A model generated the notes under the pieces. That model was not told the DNA's origin. It ran no database searches and worked only from the letters and a program-made list of their open reading frames with translations. The position numbers were made by a program, and so were the translations under genes. A DNA stretch of 64,000 nt from Dactylellina haptotyla (lineage: Eukaryota; Ascomycota; Orbiliomycetes; Orbiliales; Orbiliaceae): NCBI GenBank assembly GCA_031310005.1, contig CM062382.1:2728001-2792000 (forward strand), given 5' to 3'. This document shows, piece after piece, positions 22,257 to 33,303 of this stretch. The stretch's first letter is position 1. Each line of letters opens with the position of its first letter.

Positions 22257-25200
22257 ATGGTTTTCAAGCCCTTCACCATCGCTGCAGCTCGTCAGAGCTT
22301 TGCACGAAACTTTGTCAATGGATACGCCCAGTCCGCCGTCGCCGCCGCCCAGTCCTCTTACGCCACAACCACCTCCTTCCCTCTATCCCGTCTGGGCCAG
22401 AACACCCCGGCCAAGATCCAGGCCGTCTTCAATGGCAACCCCAATAACCGGTCAAAGTTCTCCAGAGGCAACGAGCACCTAGGACTCCACAACTCCATCT
22501 TCAAGGATGGCGACCGCTCCCTCAAGTATCCGGAGCAGCTCAAGGCCCCTCCGTCGATATCCCTCCAACTGCAGCAGTCCCTGGAGAAGAAGGATGTCGG
22601 CCCCCCTTCGCCGGACGTGCGCCCTCGTGCGGCCTCCATGTCCACCGTCCGCGACTACCCCACCCTCGAGGAACCTGACAAGATCGCTCTCGACAATGAG
22701 GTCGCCATCGAAGATGATCTTGTCGTCCCCGTCCAGGTCGAAGTTGCGCAGAAGGACACCCAGCAACTCGCAGAACCCGCCGAGGTGAGAGCCGAAGCAA
22801 CTTCTGTGGAACCCGCTGCTAGTACCCAAGATGTCAATAAGGCTGCTGCCACCAAGGATGCCGTCGAGTCATCAACGACACCCGCTGAGGTCGAGACCGC
22901 ATCCGAGACTAGCGACCTTACTATGGTCAACAGCTCGAGTACCGCCTCCACATACGTCGTCCGGGACTACATCCAGCTCTTCGACAACATGAAGTTGGCC
23001 GAACAGTACGAGCAGATCCCCATGGCCTTCAGGGAGATGGTTGACAACGGTGTCGTTCCGACCACTGATGCCTACAACTACCTCCTCCACGCGTTCACTC
23101 AAATCCCTTTGCTGGGCCACGAGCGAATCACCCGTGTCATGAACATCTACGCCGAGATGCTGGACCGTAAGATGATCCCATCCCACTACACCTACAGCAT
23201 CGTCATCGGTGCCCTCTCCGACCAGGCCACTCGCGTGCAGGAACTCGCAAAGCAGGCCGATGCCAAGATCAAGCGATTCGGTTTCTCCCTCACCAGCACC
23301 GGAAAGTCCTTCGGTGCCATGTCCGAGAAACACTTTGCCATCGCCACGGACATATACGGCACTGCCGTCACCCTGAAGCAGCGATTGACGCCCGAAGCCC
23401 TCAACATGTTGCTCCAGGCCTCCGCCCAGAAGGACCGCAGCGACCTGTTCGCTTCCATTCTCTCAAAGATGGAGCAGCTCAACCTCCAACCTTCCACCCC
23501 GTCGTACCGAGAAATGATCCGAAGTTTCGGAAGAGCCAAGGATCTCTACTCTGCCATCGACACCTACAACGTCGCCACCGATGCCAAGTCGTCGTTCGGA
23601 GGTTTGACCACCGCTTCGAAGCAAAAGATGGTTGACTCTTTGGTCTACGCCTATTTTTCGTCCGGACAGGTCAGCGAAGGATTGGTCTACGTTCAGCGTC
23701 TCCTCGAGCACGGAATTGAGACCACCACACTCTGCATCTCTGTCGTCAAGTCGTACTTGTCCATCAACAACTACGAGGCTGCCGTTGAATGGACCACCGG
23801 ATTGAACGCATCCGAGCCCAAGGAAGCCCACGTCTTGAACCAGGTCTGCATCGAAGCCGCTGATGCCGGAAACATGGAGTCCGCCAAGGTTGTTTACGAC
23901 AAGCTCGCCAAATCCCCCAATGCCCTCACCTCCGCCACATACTCTAGTCTCGTCGCCTCCAGTCTTCGCAACAAGGATCTCGATACCGCTGAAAAGTTCT
24001 TCAGAGAAGCTGAGACTCTGCCAAACTTCCTTGCGAGTGAACTCGGGTTACATCTGGCTACTATGTTTGCGATCACTGGTGCTGAGGCTAACAAGTTGGA
24101 CTACGGAATGGATGTCTACCGCCGAATCGTCGAGAGGCTCCACACCACCGACCAATCCTTGAGGGCGCAGGCTATGACTTCCGTTCACATGATCTTCGAC
24201 AACTTGAACTCTGCGGACCTCATCACCCAGCGACAGAGCTTGAACCTCTTGCACTTGGTCAGCCATCTTGGAATGCCTATCCCTAACATCTCATTCGCAC
24301 GCCGTCTTCTTAAACCCTTCGAAGGTGTCCCCATGGATAGTCTCTCCCCCGCTGATTTCCACCTCTTGGTTATTCCACAATCTGTTGTTTCTTTGAGCCC
24401 CGAAGCCAGCCAGAAGGATGCTCAGAAGATCTTCTCCATGGCCCAGCTCGCTCATCAATTCCAATTGCCTCTGTGGAACTTCCCCGCCCATGTTGTCGAA
24501 TCCACCCAGGAATACGTCCGAACTCCCCAGGAAGCCCAACACCCGACCCCTGTGAGTGCAGGAGCCGAGCACGGCGCTTTCCCATGGACTCAACCCAACG
24601 AGCATACCACCCCGTCCCCGGCTGCCCCGCACGATCCGTTCGAGGAAATCGATCCTCACCAGGCTACCCTCGATCTCGAAGGCTCCAACGCATTCATGGC
24701 TCGCTTGGAAGGCCGCACCAGCCCTCCACTTCGTGCTACGGAAATCGTCAACAGGTTCAATTTGCTCAAGGGTCACCGTCACTACCAGCCACAGGTCATC
24801 GCTCGCGCTATCGGAAGCATCGCCCGCCAGGAAGGATACGGTGAAAAGCGTCTCGGCGCTTGCGTCAACATCTTCACCCAGGCCCTCAAGGATATGCCAT
24901 TGCTCAAGGAATACCGCAAAGCCCGATACGGATGGTACTTGATGTACGATGCCATGATCGCTGCCTGTCTCCACCTCGAACGTCTCGATCTCGCTCGCAA
25001 GTACCACCAGGAGATGCTCGAGTTCGGCGCTTCCCCATCGGCCAACACTTACGGTTTGTACATTGTCCAGCTCAAGGGATCTCACGGCAACTTCGATGAG
25101 GCATCGGAGGCTATCAAGATTTTTGAACAGGCCAAGGCTGAGGGTATCGCTCCGACTTCGTTCCTTTACAACGCTTTGATCGGTAAACTATCCAAGGCCC

Positions 25201-26081
25201 GTCGTATCGATGACTGTCTCTCTTACTTTTCGGAAATGCGTGCGAACAACATCAAGCCAACCAGTGTTACCTACGGAACCATTGTCAATGCTCTCTGCCG
25301 TGTCAGCGATGAACGCTTCGCCGAGGAACTCTTCGCCGAGATGGAGGCCATGCCAAACTACAAGCCCCGCCCGGCTCCATACAACTCCATGATCCAGTTC
25401 TTCGTTCACACCAAGCACAACCGCACTAAGGCTCTATACTACTATGAACGCATGCGAACCCTCAATATCGCTCCAACATCCTTCACTTACAAGCTTCTCA
25501 TCGAGGCCCACGTCACATGCGACCCACCAGACATGAAGTCCGGCGAGGATATCATCCGTCAAATGCGTGCTGAACGTGTCCCCGTTGAAGCTCAACACCA
25601 CGCTGCCATCATCCACGCCAAGGGATGCGTTCTCGGAGACGTTGCCGGTGCCCGCGAGAGCTTCGACAAGGCCCTCCGTGATCCATCCGTCAAAGCCGAT
25701 ACCACCATCTTTCAAGCTTACATCGAGTCGCTCGTTGCCAACCACCGTGTCCGTGAAACCCCGGAGATCATTGCGTTGATGGACGCCCGAAACATCCAGA
25801 TGACGCCGTACATTGCCAACCCTCTCATCCACGGTTGGGCCTTGGAAGGCGAGATTGAACGCTCCCGAATGTTGTACGACTCTCTGTATCCGAACCCAGC
25901 CAGAGGACACGCGGCCAACAAGCGCGAGCCCAGCACATACGAAGCTATGACTAGAGCGTTCTTGGCCGTCGACGACCACGATTCCGCTATGAGCGTTGTC
26001 AACGAGATGGCGTCGAGATCGTACCCACCGCCAGTGATGACGCGGGTGTTGGATCTTATCCGAGGAGGTCATGAGGCGTAA
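22257..26081 (+). CDS. Large mitochondrial-type pentatricopeptide repeat (PPR) protein
   Basis: A single exon of 1274 codons. The N-terminus (VFKPFTIAAARQSFARNF) is Arg/Ala/Ser-rich without acids, like a mitochondrial presequence. A low-complexity Pro/Ala/Glu region of about 200 residues follows. PPR helical pairs begin at about residue 240 and run to about 1250, with typical units such as DAYNYLLHAFTQ, SFLYNALIGKLSKARRIDD and TSVTYGTIVNALCRV. A spacer near 745-830 separates two PPR blocks. PPR proteins bind organelle RNA; large fungal members act in mitochondrial transcript stability or translation. Codon use is strongly biased to C/G third positions, suggesting high expression. I do not assign an orthologue name. 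Confidence 0.86.
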   Translation: MVFKPFTIAAARQSFARNFVNGYAQSAVAAAQSSYATTTSFPLSRLGQNTPAKIQAVFNGNPNNRSKFSRGNEHLGLHNSIFKDGDRSLKYPEQLKAPPSISLQLQQSLEKKDVGPPSPDVRPRAASMSTVRDYPTLEEPDKIALDNEVAIEDDLVVPVQVEVAQKDTQQLAEPAEVRAEATSVEPAASTQDVNKAAATKDAVESSTTPAEVETASETSDLTMVNSSSTASTYVVRDYIQLFDNMKLAEQYEQIPMAFREMVDNGVVPTTDAYNYLLHAFTQIPLLGHERITRVMNIYAEMLDRKMIPSHYTYSIVIGALSDQATRVQELAKQADAKIKRFGFSLTSTGKSFGAMSEKHFAIATDIYGTAVTLKQRLTPEALNMLLQASAQKDRSDLFASILSKMEQLNLQPSTPSYREMIRSFGRAKDLYSAIDTYNVATDAKSSFGGLTTASKQKMVDSLVYAYFSSGQVSEGLVYVQRLLEHGIETTTLCISVVKSYLSINNYEAAVEWTTGLNASEPKEAHVLNQVCIEAADAGNMESAKVVYDKLAKSPNALTSATYSSLVASSLRNKDLDTAEKFFREAETLPNFLASELGLHLATMFAITGAEANKLDYGMDVYRRIVERLHTTDQSLRAQAMTSVHMIFDNLNSADLITQRQSLNLLHLVSHLGMPIPNISFARRLLKPFEGVPMDSLSPADFHLLVIPQSVVSLSPEASQKDAQKIFSMAQLAHQFQLPLWNFPAHVVESTQEYVRTPQEAQHPTPVSAGAEHGAFPWTQPNEHTTPSPAAPHDPFEEIDPHQATLDLEGSNAFMARLEGRTSPPLRATEIVNRFNLLKGHRHYQPQVIARAIGSIARQEGYGEKRLGACVNIFTQALKDMPLLKEYRKARYGWYLMYDAMIAACLHLERLDLARKYHQEMLEFGASPSANTYGLYIVQLKGSHGNFDEASEAIKIFEQAKAEGIAPTSFLYNALIGKLSKARRIDDCLSYFSEMRANNIKPTSVTYGTIVNALCRVSDERFAEELFAEMEAMPNYKPRPAPYNSMIQFFVHTKHNRTKALYYYERMRTLNIAPTSFTYKLLIEAHVTCDPPDMKSGEDIIRQMRAERVPVEAQHHAAIIHAKGCVLGDVAGARESFDKALRDPSVKADTTIFQAYIESLVANHRVRETPEIIALMDARNIQMTPYIANPLIHGWALEGEIERSRMLYDSLYPNPARGHAANKREPSTYEAMTRAFLAVDDHDSAMSVVNEMASRSYPPPVMTRVLDLIRGGHEA

Positions 26082-26918
26082 GTTTGAAGCAGTGCAAGAA
26101 AAATGAAAAAGAAAAACTTAAAAGATTTTCATAACACGGGTGTTCCTGTTTTTGAATTGTTTTGCTGTTACTATCTATTTTGCCGGTTGAACCTGAGCCA
26201 AACCTGCACATACTTTTTTTACATTCTTAATCCTGATAGATATTCGGAGCTTTTTATTTTCCTTTCTTTTTTCCCCTTTCTCACCGCATTTTTTACTTCT
26301 ATTTTTGTAAAAAGCTCTTTTTATCCTTTTTCCTCTTTCTTTCCATATTAGCATGCATGGGTTTGGCTAGGTATTTCCTTGTCTCGCTGTTTATCTGTTG
26401 TTTTTACCGTGTTATGACGACCTAACTTTATGACCTCCTTTTTGGGTAAACATTCGGCGTTTTATATTGTTTTTTATCTCTTTTGTCAGGTAGTGGCGTT
26501 TTTTACTTTTCTGTTTTTACAAACAGGGTTCGAGAATTTTGCTACTAAAAAAAGAAAAACGGCGTTTATATTTTGCAATTACCTCTGGTTCTCTCTCTCT
26601 GGTGCTCGTTCGGGTGAAGTGCTTACTTTTATTTCGTTCTCGTTATATTTTCATTCTGCAACTTTTCGATTGTGGGCTTTTTGGTAAGTGCCTGCCTACC
26701 TACATTTACTATTACTACCAAATGTGCTGTTTCAGTACGCATTTACGGAAGGGAAATGGCTGTTATACCCCCTTCCTTTTGTTTTTGGGTTACCGTTTTC
26801 GAATAGACGGTTCATATATATCTCTCTGTGGCATTTATGACGAAGGGGACTTTTAGGAAGAGGTGGATTTGATACCTGAGCTGATAAGCTTTTAAAGAGG
26901 TGGAAGAAAAAAAGTGAA

Positions 26919-26940
26919 ACCGGGGTTCGGCGAACCCGGT
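26919..26940. repeat. GC-rich inverted repeat (hairpin)
   Basis: Left arm ACCGGGGTTCG and right arm CGAACCCGGT pair over 10 bp with one bulged G and a single-base spacer, in otherwise T/A-rich DNA 0.85 kb past the PPR stop. It could fold as an RNA hairpin or be a binding palindrome; no function can be assigned. Confidence 0.7.
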
Positions 26941-27591
26941 AAGGTAGATAAAATACCTGCCTGGTTATTTCATTATAATCTGGATGGTATGGGGAGGGAA
27001 TATATAAGGGGCATTCCAAGTCGTTTGTACATATACACGGGATTGTTTTTTATGATACCCGTTTTTCTCAGACTTGTGGGAGTTCTCCGATGGCGGTGGG
27101 GGTTAAAAATATCGAAAGAAGGAACCTTCTCCTTGTAATATAGGAAATCTCTGCTCTTATATAAACTTTTCTGTTTTGTTTTTTTCTTGTTTATTACCTT
27201 TTTTTTGTGGTTTTTTTATAATTCTTGTGTTATATTATATTTATCAGATAGGATCGGGGATCGAAATGGATTTTGATTGATTGGTCTAATTATTATTATG
27301 TTCTTGTGAGCAGTTTGTCCCGCAAGCCAGATTCCGTCATGAATGGGGTTTCATGAACATCGTCCCGGCTTCGAGACTAAACATCGTCTAGTTACGTTGA
27401 AGTAGTGTAGTCCAAGATTGCCGTTTTGAGAAAGTCAGGAGCAAAAATGCAACGTTCAACACATTTTCTTTGTGTTGCTGTGGAAGGGAGCGTGACAACT
27501 CAGCGTCTGTGAAACCCTCGCTCGGCTGGATTTTGGGGTATATATTCTTCGCTTTACATTCACCTTTTTGCATCTTTCATCTTTACATTAC

Positions 27592-27636
27592 CATCATCAT
27601 CATCACCATTGTAGTCGTCGTCGTCGTCGTCGTCGT
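27592..27636 (+). repeat. Trinucleotide microsatellite (CAT)n then (GTC)n
   Basis: About five CAT units at 27592-27606 and seven to eight GTC units at 27614-27636, within the presumed leader of the 786-residue gene. A simple repeat, likely length-polymorphic. Confidence 0.85.
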
Positions 27637-28620
27637 GTCACAATCATCGTCGTTAGGAAATCCTATCTCGTGTCAGCTTCGTATCAGCCTCTTATCGACT
27701 GTTACATCAATTTCTTTCTCTAGCTTCGTACCGTCACCTTACAACTAGCACGACAAGTTCTGCACCTCTACCAACTTGCTAACTATACGAGCCACATCTG
27801 CAGCTAGAACGTTCCCGCATTAAACTTCACATTTATCTCATCTTCTCGTCTTCGTGTATTGATGCTTCTGCAACGGTCGGAATACTATACGAGCTATACC
27901 TGACTATACCGGGGATAAGCTATCACCAACGAATCCACGCATATTCTGAATGCTCATCACATTAACATCTACTATTACAACCTCGATACTCACCCCATAT
28001 TTGGTCTATGTTAGTCCGACTTTACCAACGGTTGTGGGGGCCTTTTCTTCGACCGTTGCTCTTTGGTTGTTGATTCATAACTGGCTCAATCTATTTGATT
28101 TATTTAGATCTTGCTGAAATATTGGTGTTCTACGAGCCATCACATTCGATATATTGGTCTGTTTTGATAAAGCGGATAACAATCCCTCGAGATTCAAACC
28201 GACGGATCCTCGCCCGGTGCTCATCTGGCTAAACCCTACACAGTCTGGTTATGAGACTTGAACGTGTTAGCGTTCTCGGGCGTATCGACTGCCACAACAG
28301 ACCCTGGCGCGGTGCTCATATAGCTATTCAAACCATCTTCGAAATTTTTCCCGTCTCAAACTCAGCACCGTTGCATGCTGTTGATTTAGCTGCAGGTGCT
28401 CCACAATCGCCACAGAGCCCAACGCTGATCATACTCTTTATCTTGTGCGGATAAAAAAATCCAAAACGCGATTTCACCGCCACTTCAGAGACTTCCGCAC
28501 CTAGTCTCGTTGCCAGACGTGTTGTTGTGCTGCTTGAGTCTGCCGCGCGACACCGATCATCACGAGTGATGAATATTGGGGAACCGGAGAAGCTTAGATC
28601 CGGTATAGCTCAAGACGAAG

Positions 28621-30981
28621 ATGGAGGGAGATTCTCTACAGCGGGGAAAACATTCAATGTATATGTTACGAAAATATAATAGTGAGAAGGAAGAGATGGC
28701 CGGAAACGAATCTCCGCGATCGAGGACGATGCAAGTAGAGGAGGGGAGATGGAATGTCCAGGCTCAGGGTCAGCTTCATTCTGGGATCCAATCGACGCCA
28801 CGGCGGGGTATAGCTCCCGATAGCAGTGCTATTCCATCAACGCGATTTGGTAGCATCATGCACTTTGGCGGAAATGAAACCGTAGGGACTATCGGTGGAT
28901 TGATGGATGGGACACACAAGGAAGCTCTTGTTTACGAGTCTACTGAAGACAACCGGATATCTCGGCGTTATGAGAATATAAATCGCATGACGAGAGGAGT
29001 TGACGGGACATACGCATCTGAAGAAGAACAGGAAACTGAAATAGGAAACAACATTTCTCTTATCGACCGCCGGGGACCGCTAAGAGCCGAAAATAACCTG
29101 GATATATCATTACATGCGCCAGAATCGCGGCGGTATCCCCGCCGAAAAGTGCGCAAGTCAAGCTTTTGGGATGAAGATAGCGACGATGCCGATGATGATA
29201 ATTTGAAGCAGGTTTCCTCAGGATATGATGCTGTCGGAACACAGCAGACACAGGCGAAGAAGATTGAAGGGATGGATATACTGGGGTCCTACCACACACA
29301 AGCCGAAAACTCGCATCATTCGGTTTCTCCAAAATATTCAAAGGATAAGAATCGTAGGAATAGAACTGGAGGTTATTGGAAGAGGGTAGCGCAGGGTAGA
29401 ACCTCAACGAGGGGAGAAGGGCAGACACCCCACCCGATTGCTACGCATGTTGGGTTCAAGGAGGGTCCTCGGGCATCGATACCCGTCATACCGGTATACA
29501 TGGCGCCTAAAAACGACCGGCCGAAGATTTCAGAGAAAAGCACAACGAGATATACATCAAAAGAGCACGTTATCGATCTTAAGGCGATTGAGAGGCAGAT
29601 ACAGGAAAACAGAAATCCCCATGCCGTGCCTGATAATACTTTGATCCCGATGACAGAGATTAACACGACCAATGAAGAACACGACGAGTGCGAGTATGGT
29701 GTCCGAGGAGGTGGTGGGTTTATACCTGAAAGTTACGCGCAGTGTCCACCGCCGCATCCGTTTACGGCTGAGAAGATGGGGCGGCCAGGACCGCGGTTTG
29801 GACGGTGGAGTTACTTGAAGAGCGGTCGGCCTGGGGTGGGCTCACAGCAGCAGATGGTTCCGAATACTAGGGATCGTGCGATGATCAACTCACGGCAGAT
29901 ACCAGATGTTTGGCCAGAAAATAGGCAAGTACCTTTTATAGGGGGTTCAACACACCCCATGATGGGACCTATGTTGGGGTTGAGAGGAACAGCGCAAAAC
30001 AGACCGCGGGGTGGGATGAATAATAGAGGGCTACCCAAGGAGCGAAGGATCCTGCACAGCGGGGTGGCTATGAATCTCGCCGGGTTCGTTCCGTCCAAAG
30101 CGCGAGCCGAAGATTCGTGTTCCAAAACGGATGAGGAAACGGAAGGAGAACAGGAACGCACTATGGTGTATATTCTGAAATACGCATTCGAACTCGGCGC
30201 CGGGTACGATGAAGTACATAAAGTGTACGCTCGACGGTATAACGGTGATGAAAACAACGATGAAGGGGTACGCAATGCTATTATCCAGGATACTGCCGAC
30301 CTTACAGAAGACGACCTAAGTCAGTGGGCGGGAATGATCGCTCATAAGGCCGGGGTGGATAATGATTGGAAACAGGGCGTAGAGGTAGGTTACCAAGCTT
30401 TTATCAAGGACAATATCAAGCGGTTCTTGGAGGGGTTGGGGCTAGCGGCGAGGCAGAAAGTGTTTGCGGCTGGTACCGAACGGGACGACGCGGAGGGGTG
30501 GAGTAAGCCACATCGTCGCCGCGATAAGGGTATGCGGGAATACGATGGACGGCTCGGTAGGGCTGAGAAAGGTACTTTTGTTGAGATTTGTTTATTGGAG
30601 AGTGGGTTGGTGGCATTGGAGAAAACTGGGAAGTATAAGGGAAATAAGAAGAAGGAGATCAAGGTTACAGAGATATATAACGACCTGGTGAGATTGGAGG
30701 ACAGATTGGAGGAGTTGAGGGGGGCTACGAGGGATGTACTTGAGAGTTATGTAGCCGAGAGGAATCGTAGAGAAGGGACACAGGGATTATGCGCTCGAGG
30801 GGTAACCCATCTGAAAAATAATAGTCAGAGTAGTGGTGGGATCCCTGGGTGGGGTGTTGAAGACAGCATCGAATCCGCTTTGAACGGTGTTGGTGCTTTG
30901 GTTCTAGGATACATTGATAGTGAGGATGATGGAGAGATATCGGTCAAGATAGAGACCGATTTAAGTGACGGATCGGTCTAA
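28621..30981 (+). CDS. Orphan 786-residue protein, largely disordered with helical C-terminus
   Basis: A single-exon frame of 786 codons. Residues 1-450 are rich in Arg, Ser, Glu and Gly with basic clusters such as SRRYPRRKVRKSSFWDED followed by an acidic DSDDADDD, and look disordered. From about 515 the sequence becomes helical (YILKYAFELGAGYDEVHKVY), and 625-730 contains a Lys/Glu-rich stretch likely to form a coiled coil (YNDLVRLEDRLEELRGATRD). The C-terminus is acidic (SEDDGEISVKIETDLSDG). No signal peptide, membrane segment or known domain was recognised. The basic and acidic clusters would fit a nuclear protein, but that is only composition. A second Met at codon 13 is an alternative start. 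Confidence 0.65.
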   Translation: MEGDSLQRGKHSMYMLRKYNSEKEEMAGNESPRSRTMQVEEGRWNVQAQGQLHSGIQSTPRRGIAPDSSAIPSTRFGSIMHFGGNETVGTIGGLMDGTHKEALVYESTEDNRISRRYENINRMTRGVDGTYASEEEQETEIGNNISLIDRRGPLRAENNLDISLHAPESRRYPRRKVRKSSFWDEDSDDADDDNLKQVSSGYDAVGTQQTQAKKIEGMDILGSYHTQAENSHHSVSPKYSKDKNRRNRTGGYWKRVAQGRTSTRGEGQTPHPIATHVGFKEGPRASIPVIPVYMAPKNDRPKISEKSTTRYTSKEHVIDLKAIERQIQENRNPHAVPDNTLIPMTEINTTNEEHDECEYGVRGGGGFIPESYAQCPPPHPFTAEKMGRPGPRFGRWSYLKSGRPGVGSQQQMVPNTRDRAMINSRQIPDVWPENRQVPFIGGSTHPMMGPMLGLRGTAQNRPRGGMNNRGLPKERRILHSGVAMNLAGFVPSKARAEDSCSKTDEETEGEQERTMVYILKYAFELGAGYDEVHKVYARRYNGDENNDEGVRNAIIQDTADLTEDDLSQWAGMIAHKAGVDNDWKQGVEVGYQAFIKDNIKRFLEGLGLAARQKVFAAGTERDDAEGWSKPHRRRDKGMREYDGRLGRAEKGTFVEICLLESGLVALEKTGKYKGNKKKEIKVTEIYNDLVRLEDRLEELRGATRDVLESYVAERNRREGTQGLCARGVTHLKNNSQSSGGIPGWGVEDSIESALNGVGALVLGYIDSEDDGEISVKIETDLSDGSV

Positions 30982-33303
30982 GAGAGGGATATGGCTTTAG
31001 CATAAGCTGCTAGCAAGCTAATAATTGGCGAATTGACTGTATGTACTTGACACTTTTGAAATACCTTTTGCACTTAGAGAATTCAAATACGAGTCAGAGA
31101 AAATTAACCTAATGGGCTTTCGAAGCCTGAACGTTCGAACGAGGTTGTTAAAAAAAAAACTAGCAATGTGATTTTTTTGGTATTTTAAATACATTTAAAG
31201 TCGGGGGGTAGATTAAGGAAACCTCATGCTGCGAGAAGAATCCCACAATGAAGACTCCATAATCCGAGGGATAAACGCAAGAACGTTGAACCGGTATGTG
31301 AAAGGAAACAAAAACTATGGCAGGGCAAGGAAAACCGGACAGGTCGAACAAGAAAAGAATAAGTGAAATTAAAGCTGAGTTTCATGCATTAGCCAGTGGC
31401 GGAAGCTTGGTTGAGACCGATTATCTGGCTGCTGGGTCCGGAAGAGAGCGCCGTTTCGCTCGATCTTCGAAAACCCAGAAGGTGCAGCGAGGTCCAATCT
31501 TCGCCGGTGAAGCAATGTCGCAACCGTGTACGGAATCCCTTTTTTCTTCTTTTTTTTTTCCCCGAAAATATATTGTCGTCGGGTGATATCTAGCTCGGTC
31601 CGTGTGAGGGGGGTTGTAATTGTGCGTCCGACATGCGTACTCCATCCATGGGACTTGCCGAATCCCTGGAAACTTATTCTAGTAGCCCTTCCTGTTATAG
31701 AGAGCTAGACGAATCTAAGAACCGCCAATTCCGGAAAATTGACCGCGCTCTTCGATATCGATCGATTGAGATTCCACCACTGGCATTCGCATTAATGCGG
31801 GTCCTCCTAGACGGTCAGGATTGGTTAGAATATCGACATTCTTGAATACATTCTCAGGGATCTGGAAGTCAAGTTTACCATTTTTACTCATCATCCTGCG
31901 GGCCCGCAGGATGATGGGACGCTCTATTCCGAACAACAGAGTGACTGTGATAAGAGTATTATTGTGTAGTAGGTGTGGTCTCAATTTGCGGGGGCAACAA
32001 AACCAAATAAATCACTTCGAAGAAGGAAAAATTGGCGTATTACCCGAACTCCATAAGATTTGGTGTGAAAAAACGAGAGCTTGAGGTCTGAAGAAAAAAG
32101 GTAAACCAGATGGGAGGAATGACCCTGCTCTTAAATCTTGGATTCCATCCACAAAATCTAAGCGCTTGCAGATAGATAGCTCGACTACGATAGCTAGATT
32201 ATATCAGGCCTCCAGCTGCAAGTTTTGGGCAGTAGGATCCATAGTCTTCGCGTAGCTGAATGCACATGCATGCCCAGCCTCCACAGGGACGCTGGGACTC
32301 GGAAAAACAGGGTTTGGACGTTTCAAACTCTCTTCCTGCTTCACCAAGCCGTCGACGTCGACGTCGGATGCGGGGGGCTTATGTCTACGAAGCTGGCGGA
32401 ATTCTAGCAATTAGCCCAGCATGGATAGCGAGGGAATGCGGGAAATATTCTGGTGGAGGCTGTGGTGCACCTACCCTGGTCGCACCTGCGATATATCCAA
32501 TCGCTGGCCGTGGTGTAGATGCAGTGTCCGGTTTGCGTTGCGTTGCTGCATGATCATAGGGTCCGCAGACCGCAAAGTATCCGTTTTTGGGGTGAGTCAG
32601 CTAAGGCGAGATGGCTGGGTGAAAAGTTCTATCATTTCTTGTGCAAATTGATGGAGAGGATCTGGAGAATAACGCCCCGTCCGCACTATCATGTTCTTCA
32701 ACGAGGTTTCTACGCGCTTCATGTTTCAAAAGTTCATTTAAATTCGAAGCTGCTGCTACCTTGACGTCATCATTTTCTATTCGGTCATTCTGAAGTTGTA
32801 AATATCCAGTTGAAATATTAAATCCGAAGAACTGCTTAGCTATATATTAGTACTTCGGATTCACACTTTAAAAGTAGAATAGAAAGTCATTTAATTTTGT
32901 TCTATCTGAGTGGGTGTAGTTAGTTCATGGCGAAGATCTCGGCAGTGGCCTTTGATTTACCCTCAGCGTGAATAACGCACTATGCCATTACATTTTATTA
33001 AAGATATCCCTTTTTAAGTCAATGTTAACTCCTTGTCCCACAGTTTCGATTTCCAGCATGCGGAAACGAGATGAAAAGAAATGTATTTCATGGCTCGGAT
33101 CTCCGAATTTGCTTGCCAAATCGTTGCTGCCTTGTGTTGTGCACATGTGTTGAGAGTGAAAATACAACACGTTTTCGTTAGCTGTTTTTGGGCTATAGTT
33201 TTTCTAGATGCATATGGTCTCGAGTTTCCGAGCTACCTTTTTATCACTCGATCCTTACGGGAAACGGTTCAAGTGACCCCTGAAATCAAATCACGATTCA
33301 GCT
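30982..33303. other. Long spacer, no convincing gene
   Basis: About 2.3 kb between the orphan gene and TTI2. Several 60-90-codon frames on both strands lack features. It contains a perfect 28-bp palindrome at 31889-31916. The right end should hold the TTI2 promoter. Confidence 0.5.
31889..31916. repeat. Perfect 28-bp palindrome
   Basis: The left arm CATCATCCTGCGGG is followed directly by its exact reverse complement, with no spacer, centred on GGGCCC. The symmetry stops sharply at both ends (T before, G after). A spacerless palindrome of this length is improbable by chance; it could be a dimeric protein site, a fold-back end of a lost element or a rearrangement scar. Confidence 0.9.

Larger units (their letters stand above)
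26082..28620. other. Long T-rich spacer and leader of the 786-residue gene
   Basis: About 2.5 kb. The left part (26.1-27.3 kb) is T-rich 3' flank of the PPR gene with chance frames. A TATATATTC element near 27538 and the CT-rich DNA after it suggest that transcription of the next gene starts near 27.55 kb, leaving a leader of about 1 kb with small upstream frames, among them 28251-28454. Confidence 0.5.

Noticed and set aside
26103-26856. Plus-strand frames rich in Phe and Leu
   Set aside because: They arise from T-rich 3' flanking DNA of the PPR gene and have no features beyond composition.
31715-32084. Frames of 87-89 codons on both strands across the 28-bp palindrome
   Set aside because: Their shared RARRMM-type residues come only from the palindrome itself; no other coding signal.
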